12,066 bases of DNA, from the NCBI GenBank assembly GCA_013374385.1, contig QBUR01000178.1, forward strand, positions 1-12,066, given 5' to 3'. Both the position numbers and the translations under genes were made by a program. The notes under the pieces were generated by a model. The model was not told where the DNA came from. It did not search any database and saw only the letters and a program-made list of their open reading frames with translations. Positions within the stretch are counted from its first letter, which is position 1; every line of letters starts with the position of its first letter. Of the stretch, positions 7,880 through 12,066 are shown piece after piece. The DNA is from Candidatus Methanocomedens sp. GTDB taxonomy: Archaea > Halobacteriota > Methanosarcinia > Methanosarcinales > Methanocomedenaceae.

Positions 7880-7952
7880 TCCTCCATATCAAAATACGAC
7901 TGGCTCATAATGCTTACCTGCTGCTAGACCTAATATTTTACAGCTAAAAACA
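7880..7952 (-). promoter_or_regulatory. atwA-mmp3 spacer with GGAGG and possible internal promoter
   Basis: This is the only gap of note inside the cluster. On the minus strand it holds an A/T-rich run TAAAATATTA about 50 bases before mmp3 that could serve as a TATA element, and the mmp3 ribosome binding site GGAGG next to the gene. If the TATA-like run works, mmp3-mmp7 could be transcribed apart from atwA. The match is weak. Confidence 0.25.
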
Positions 7953-9575
7953 CTATAAGTCTTTCGCTATACCTTCCTGTGATTCTTCTCGTTCCTCTTT
8001 TGTCAGACGAGTGAGCACATCGGCTGTATCACCGATATCCACTATCTTACCCAATCTCATCAGAGCAGCCCGGTCACATACCTCAGCCACAAAGTCCATA
8101 TCATGGGACACAATCACAAATGTTTCGCCCATGGTCTCCCTGGCATTCAGGATTGATTTTGACACCTCTATCTTTGTGATAGGGTCCATTGTACCGGTGG
8201 GTTCGTCAAATACCAGTATCCTGGGTTCCTTCATCAATACAGCAGCCATTGCCACCCTGTGCCGCTCCCCTTCACTCAGTTCATCCGGCATCTTTTGAAG
8301 GATGCTCTCAGCCTTATGTTCTGAAAATCCTGTCGTAGTAAGAGTATAAATGGCCTTACGTTCACCAAGTTCATGGGGAAGTTCCAGGCCAATGGATTCG
8401 GTCAGGTTATCTATAATATTCCTGTGCGGATACAGGCTGTATTCCTGATGCAATGCGCCGATATATTTAGTGGCCCGTCCTTTGCCGTGGAAACCCATTA
8501 TTCGCATGTCCACCCATTCGTCCCCAATCCTGATGTCTATCTCACCCTCGGTGGGCTGCAAATGGCCTGTGATAATCTTGGATGTTGTTGTCTTTCCGGC
8601 ACCACTCAGACCGATTATCCCAAATATCTCTCCCTCAGACACTTCAAAATCAATGCCGTCAACTGCATTGACTATGCCACGGTCGAGAGAGAAATATTTC
8701 ATTCTCAGGTTTTTGGATTTTATGATAGGTTCACCAATATCGATTTCATGTTTCTCTATTTCACCGGCCTGTTCCATGAATTTGGCACTGACGGTCTTCG
8801 GGTCTCCTTGTTCCACAATTTCACCATCTTCCAGCCAGATTGCCTTGTGTGTGAGTTCCTCGATTACCCTGGGCCAGTGCGAGGTGATTACCAAAGACAT
8901 TTTGTATTCTTCAACCGCCTTCTTTATACCTTGGTGTACAAGTTCTGCAGTCTTGGGGTCCAATGTACCTGTGGGTTCATCCGCAATGAGCATCATAGGG
9001 TTTTTGACCAGCTGCCTTGCCAGTACAACCCGCTGTTTTTCTCCACCGCTGAGTTCCCTAGCTATGTGCATCATTCTATGGGACAGGTTAACCTGGTCAA
9101 GCAAGTCAGCAGCCTTATGAATTGCGTCGGGTCCTTTCTCCCCTATCTCGGTCAGTGCGTTCATCACGTTTACAATAACCCGGTCATCGCCGTACAGGGC
9201 AAAAGTCCGTTGAAGCATAATTGCAAGACGCCGTGAGATGGCTTTTCTTGACGGGTCATGCACGGGAAGAGATACAAAGTCAGCAGTTAGTCCTTTCATT
9301 TCACCGCTGCACTTACGGCATGGAGTGCCAACTTTGCTTGGTGGTTCAATGAGACCACATTTTTCACACTGGGCCACATGATATATTACCTGGCCTGATA
9401 TCCGCTTATACTCTTCCACACCCCTTAATACATGCATGAGTATTGACTTGCCAGCACCGCTTCTGCCGAGAATTCCCACAGATTCTCCTTCATTGATTGT
9501 AAGATTTATGTTCTTCAACACATCCACGTCATCAAAACCCACTGACAGGTCCTTTATTTCGATAAATATTGACGT
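7953..9575 (-). CDS. atwA: MCR activation component A2, two-domain ABC ATPase
   Basis: The product is a cytoplasmic protein with two ABC nucleotide-binding domains and no membrane segments. Domain 1: Walker A GRSGAGKS (37-44), Q-loop Gln122, signature LSGGE (175-179), Walker B ADEPT (Asp199, Glu200), switch His233. A four-cysteine knuckle pair (CEKC at 70-73, CRKC at 86-89) is inserted between Walker A and the Q-loop, a probable zinc ribbon. Domain 2: Walker A GLSGAGKT (322-329), Gln377, signature LSEGE (433-437), Walker B FDEPT (457-458), His491. Family knowledge: A2 is the ATP-binding factor required to activate MCR. No ATG fits. An ACG at 9575, six bases after a perfect GGAGGAG, gives the family N-terminus (SIFIEIKDLSVGFDD). 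The first conventional start, GTG at 9542, would remove 11 residues including the first beta strand. All catalytic residues are present. Confidence 0.93.
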   Translation of the reverse strand, partial: TSIFIEIKDLSVGFDDVDVLKNINLTINEGESVGILGRSGAGKSILMHVLRGVEEYKRISGQVIYHVAQCEKCGLIEPPSKVGTPCRKCSGEMKGLTADFVSLPVHDPSRKAISRRLAIMLQRTFALYGDDRVIVNVMNALTEIGEKGPDAIHKAADLLDQVNLSHRMMHIARELSGGEKQRVVLARQLVKNPMMLIADEPTGTLDPKTAELVHQGIKKAVEEYKMSLVITSHWPRVIEELTHKAIWLEDGEIVEQGDPKTVSAKFMEQAGEIEKHEIDIGEPIIKSKNLRMKYFSLDRGIVNAVDGIDFEVSEGEIFGIIGLSGAGKTTTSKIITGHLQPTEGEIDIRIGDEWVDMRIMGFHGKGRATKYIGALHQEYSLYPHRNIIDNLTESIGLELPHELGERKAIYTLTTTGFSEHKAESILQKMPDELSEGERHRVAMAAVLMKEPRILVFDEPTGTMDPITKIEVSKSILNARETMGETFVIVSHDMDFVAEVCDRAALMRLGKIVDIGDTADVLTRLTKEEREESQEGIAKDL

Positions 9576-9581
9576 TTGCTT

Positions 9582-9588
9582 CTCCTCC
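9582..9588 (-). promoter_or_regulatory. Ribosome binding site that fixes the atwA start
   Basis: The minus strand reads GGAGGAG here, followed by six bases (AAGCAA) and then ACG. It is the strongest Shine-Dalgarno sequence in the window. Its spacing suits the ACG at 9575 and not the GTG at 9542, which would be about 39 bases away. It is the main reason for calling a non-ATG start for atwA. Confidence 0.7.
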
Positions 9589-9623
9589 TATTAATTAGTA
9601 TTTTGTTTGTATTGATGTTATAG

Positions 9624-9655
9624 CTAATAAATGTTGTGCGTTGTTTATGCACAAC
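9624..9655 (-). promoter_or_regulatory. Candidate atwA promoter with adjoining inverted repeat
   Basis: On the minus strand, TTTATTAG (9631 down to 9624) resembles an archaeal TATA box; initiation about 25 bases downstream would leave a leader of roughly 25 bases ending in the GGAGGAG site. Directly upstream lies an inverted repeat: GTTGTGC (9633-9639) and GCACAAC (9649-9655), 7-base arms with a 9-base spacer. A repeat at the place where TFB binds would suit a repressor or activator site. It is inferred from sequence layout only. Confidence 0.35.
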
Positions 9656-9803
9656 CACACCTCAACCACGAATCGTACTTGTATGCTACCGCTAAGTTTG
9701 TTGGATCGACATGCACGTTCTACGATGTAGATTAGATTGACACATGGGATACATAAATATAACGATAATACATTACATTGTTAACTTTATCAATAAAATG
9801 ATA

Positions 9804-9818
9804 ACTACTGCGCATAGT
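9804..9818 (-). terminator. Weak hairpin after gatE, possible terminator
   Basis: Two bases past the gatE TAA the minus strand reads ACTA-TGCGCAG-TAGT, a short stem, followed by TATCATTTTATT. The stem is only four bases and the T run is interrupted, so termination here is a guess. The remaining 9656-9803 stretch shows nothing else that I can support. Confidence 0.2.
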
Positions 9819-9820
9819 GA

Positions 9821-11719
9821 TTATTTCTCCTGGTCAATATGTTCTTTGATATTCTTTTTCAGCAGGCTGCTAACAGTCTTACCGTCAACGATGCCCCGCA
9901 GTTCTTTCATGACCTCGCCCATCAACGGTCCTACCGCACCCATACCGCGCTCTTTTACGAAGTCCAGTTTCTGGAGGACTATATTCTCGATGACTTTTTC
10001 AACATTATTTTTCCGTTCATCTCCTAATCCTAGCTTCCTAGCTATCTCCTCAATAGATTTATCTGGATGTTTTACACTTTCAATCAATAGAACATCTATT
10101 ACTTCTTTAGCAGCACCACCTGAGTCAATTAGTTTGAAAATATCTACAGAGCGGTGAAGTTCTAGCAGGTCTATGTCAAAATCGTGGGTCAGTTTGCCTT
10201 CTCGTCTAAGTTTGGTAATAGTATTTACTAATGTATTTGCTACAAACGTTGGATTAATACCCGGCACCCCTTTCATAATTCCTTCGAACCAATTGGAATG
10301 TTTTGACACTACTCCTGCTGCCAGTTCTTCGTTCAGCCCCCTTTCTTCCATGTATCTTGCCTTGCGCTGGGGCAGCAGTTCCGGCAGTTCCACAACATCC
10401 AGCATATCCTTTGTCACGACAACGGGTGGCACATCAGTTTCCGGATACATCCGTGCCGCTCCCGGCAGAGGTCGCATATAAGCTGAATTTCCATCAGGCA
10501 AACCCCGCCTGGTTTCTTCTGGCACGGAATTGAGTGCCATACGTGCCCTTGCAATTACCATTTGCATGGCCCCACTGGCACGATCTTCCAGGTCAGCCAC
10601 CATTATGACACAGTCCCCTTCGCCAGCTTCTACGGCCTGTCGCAGGGATTCCACCTCCTGCTCAGTTATGCCGTATGCAGGTAGTTCATCGGTATGGAAT
10701 ATCCCTCCCACGCCTGATTTTTTAGCATAGTCTGATAGTTCAGTACCCAATCTGCGCCCGGGCTGAACCTCACGGCCCACCAAACCTGCAAAACCCTTCA
10801 ACTTCAATGCCATCACTACACCCTTTTTCAGTGCCTTTTTGATGACTTTAGACTGGCTCCGGGCGAACAGGTCAGTAACATCAACAATATCGCCGGGTAC
10901 AGAAGCATTTCGGGAGCATAGCTCTTCCATGATGTCCAGCAGGTTCACCTGCCGCTCCACTTCCTGCTCCACAATGGTTTCGATAAGGTCCAGGGCCTGC
11001 ACGCCCTTGATCTCCACCCGGGCGCCCTGGGCAATAGAAATGTTCACATCCTGCCTGATAGTACCCAATCCCCGCTTAACACTGCCTGTTGAGCGCAGCA
11101 GCATACCGATAAGTTCAGCCGTCTCCCTGGCATGGGCCGGTGACACGATGTCTGGTTCAGTACCGATCTCAACCAGGGGTATGCCCAGCCGGTCAAGGGA
11201 ATACACAACGCTATCTCCTCTATCCTCTAATTTCTGGGCGGCCTCTTCCTCCAGGCACAGTACCCCAATACCAACATTACCAAGGCTGGTTTCAATATAA
11301 CCTTTATTAGATGCCAGGGCAGTCCGCTGGAATCCGGAAGTGTTTGAACCGTCTATCACTATCTTTCGCATAGTATGTATTTCATCAAACACACGCATAT
11401 TCAGGAGTTTGGCTATCTGAAGGGTGATACCGATTGCTTCTGAGTTCAATTCCCTTGGCGGTTCTTCATCATTTTCTACCAGACAGGTGGTGTCATAAGC
11501 CTTGTACACAAATTGTCTTGTCACCATGGCTTCTTCGGCCGCGGCCCTGTCCACTTCCCCCATCTCGCTGCGAGTAGGGCGTAAATACCTGAAAAATTCA
11601 AAATTAGAATCTTCATTGTCCCTTAACGTAGTTGGGCACCCGCAGAACAGTTTTTCCTTTGTATCAAGCTGCTGGTGTATTTCCAGACCTGCTATCAGGC
11701 TCAGTTTACGATAATCGAT
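9821..11719 (-). CDS. gatE: Glu-tRNA(Gln) amidotransferase subunit E, start codon altered
   Basis: The product has 632 residues from the codon where family members begin, a normal GatE length. With GatD (not in this window) it converts Glu-tRNA(Gln) to Gln-tRNA(Gln) in archaea. Numbering from that codon: GatB-like cradle with GLEIHQQL (11-18), CGCPT (26-30), RQDVNIS (222-228) and VEIKGVQ (235-241); an inserted AspRS-like (GAD) domain specific to GatE, about 276-411; YPETDVPP (425-432); and a helical YqeY-like tail with GAVGPLMGEVMKELRG (594-609). The expected ATG-GAT-TAT reads ATC-GAT-TAT at 11719, with no ribosome binding site. A reading from ATG 11821 adds 34 residues unlike any GatE and runs antisense through foreign-looking DNA, so I reject it. 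Either the start was lost at the junction or the contig is chimeric; the body is intact. Confidence 0.9.
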   Translation of the reverse strand: MDYRKLSLIAGLEIHQQLDTKEKLFCGCPTTLRDNEDSNFEFFRYLRPTRSEMGEVDRAAAEEAMVTRQFVYKAYDTTCLVENDEEPPRELNSEAIGITLQIAKLLNMRVFDEIHTMRKIVIDGSNTSGFQRTALASNKGYIETSLGNVGIGVLCLEEEAAQKLEDRGDSVVYSLDRLGIPLVEIGTEPDIVSPAHARETAELIGMLLRSTGSVKRGLGTIRQDVNISIAQGARVEIKGVQALDLIETIVEQEVERQVNLLDIMEELCSRNASVPGDIVDVTDLFARSQSKVIKKALKKGVVMALKLKGFAGLVGREVQPGRRLGTELSDYAKKSGVGGIFHTDELPAYGITEQEVESLRQAVEAGEGDCVIMVADLEDRASGAMQMVIARARMALNSVPEETRRGLPDGNSAYMRPLPGAARMYPETDVPPVVVTKDMLDVVELPELLPQRKARYMEERGLNEELAAGVVSKHSNWFEGIMKGVPGINPTFVANTLVNTITKLRREGKLTHDFDIDLLELHRSVDIFKLIDSGGAAKEVIDVLLIESVKHPDKSIEEIARKLGLGDERKNNVEKVIENIVLQKLDFVKERGMGAVGPLMGEVMKELRGIVDGKTVSSLLKKNIKEHIDQEK

Positions 11720-11725
11720 ACGGTG
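11717..11725. other. Composition and homology breakpoint at the gatE start
   Basis: GatE-like sequence ends at the ATC in place of the initiator. Immediately to its right GC content rises (34 of 60 bases G or C in 11881-11940) and a different reading frame, on the other strand, begins to make sense. No inverted repeat or duplication that would mark an insertion-sequence end is visible here. Confidence 0.6.
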
Positions 11726-12066
11726 GCAGTCGAAACTGGTCTTAGCGACAGGGGCCAATCTCGGTTGAAAAAGGCTCGCAGACTGATTCCCAAGATGGTC
11801 GCGACCATCGCCTTTGTTCATGCGCTGATCCTCAGTAAGCTCGAGGCTCTCTCGCTACCAACTGACGTTCACCAGGCTGTTCTCGCCCAGCTCGTACCCG
11901 CATTCTATATCGAAGAAGTGGCCCGGAAATCCTCTACCGCCGAGCAACGCGCTGAACTGCGCCAGAACGCCGTCAGGCTATTTGGGCTGCTCGAACAACC
12001 CGACAACCCCCTCGCCAACCTTGACCCGGGACAGCGCGATAGAATTAACCAGGTAGCCCGTGAGTG
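11723..12066 (+). CDS. Partial transposase-like protein (DUF6399-like), truncated at both ends
   Basis: A plus-strand frame stays open for 114 codons to the right edge. Its product reads as a helical, protein-like sequence: a basic segment SRLKKARRLIPKMVATIAFV, then LEALSLPTDVHQ, FYIEEVARKSSTAEQRAELR, RLFGLLEQPDNPLANLDPGQ and RDRINQVARE. From memory this resembles the region ahead of the C-terminal domain of DUF6399-type transposase-like proteins of bacteria; I could not test that. If so, the N-terminal part is missing at the gatE junction and the C-terminal part lies beyond the window, so the gene is broken on the left. The first in-frame ATG is at 11795, without a convincing ribosome binding site. 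Base composition is unlike the archaeal genes to its left. It could be a transferred fragment or a misjoined contig end. Confidence 0.5.
   Translation, partial: MAVETGLSDRGQSRLKKARRLIPKMVATIAFVHALILSKLEALSLPTDVHQAVLAQLVPAFYIEEVARKSSTAEQRAELRQNAVRLFGLLEQPDNPLANLDPGQRDRINQVARE

Noticed and set aside
8373..9236. 287-codon plus-strand frame antisense to atwA
   Set aside because: It lies wholly opposite conserved ABC motifs and its product has no recognisable features; it is a shadow of atwA.
11720..11821. A 34-residue N-terminal extension of GatE starting at ATG 11821
   Set aside because: The extension resembles no GatE, reads antisense through the transposase-like frame, and lies in DNA of different composition. 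GatE homology begins precisely at the codon at 11719.

Overview
The window looks like a chromosomal segment of a methyl-coenzyme M reductase (MCR)-bearing archaeon, either a methanogen or an anaerobic methane oxidiser. The Methanosarcinales/ANME-2 neighbourhood is my best guess, but it is an impression and not a proven placement. The evidence is six methanogenesis marker proteins (Mmp3, 6, 5, 15, 17, 7), the two-domain ABC ATPase AtwA (component A2 of MCR activation), and the archaea-only amidotransferase subunit GatE.

Layout, left to right. (1) Positions 1-2085, plus strand: the C-terminal part of an NTPase / winged-helix / TPR protein that is cut by the left edge, AT-rich (about 33% GC in a hand-counted 60-base line). 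(2) 2086-2617: an AT-rich intergenic stretch between two convergent genes, with a near-perfect palindrome and at most one doubtful small ORF. (3) 2618-9575, minus strand, read right to left: atwA, mmp3, mmp6, mmp5, mmp15, mmp17, mmp7. The six mmp genes overlap or nearly touch, so they are probably one transcription and translation unit; atwA lies 73-79 bases ahead of mmp3. (4) 9576-9820: an intergenic region with a candidate atwA promoter and an inverted repeat. (5) 9821-11719, minus strand: gatE, complete except that its expected ATG reads ATC. (6) About 11720-12066: GC-richer DNA (about 57% in a hand-counted line) carrying an interior piece of what looks like a bacterial-type transposase-like protein on the plus strand. 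It abuts the gatE start codon, so it is either a rearrangement scar or an assembly chimera.

How the genes work together: the core encodes the machinery that brings the Ni of cofactor F430 in MCR to the active Ni(I) state. AtwA supplies ATP-driven work. Mmp3, Mmp7 and Mmp17 are, as I recall, associated with McrC in the MCR activation complex. Mmp15 is a second, unrelated ATPase of the ASKHA fold that keeps the cysteine pair of 2-hydroxyacyl-CoA dehydratase activators, so it is a candidate ATP-dependent low-potential electron donor. Mmp5 (CxxC) and Mmp6 have no established function known to me. mcrC and the mcr structural genes are not in this window.

The points most worth a second look are the ACG start of atwA, the junction at gatE, and the two distinct ATPases in one cluster. 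I found no CRISPR array, tRNA, rRNA or complete insertion sequence.
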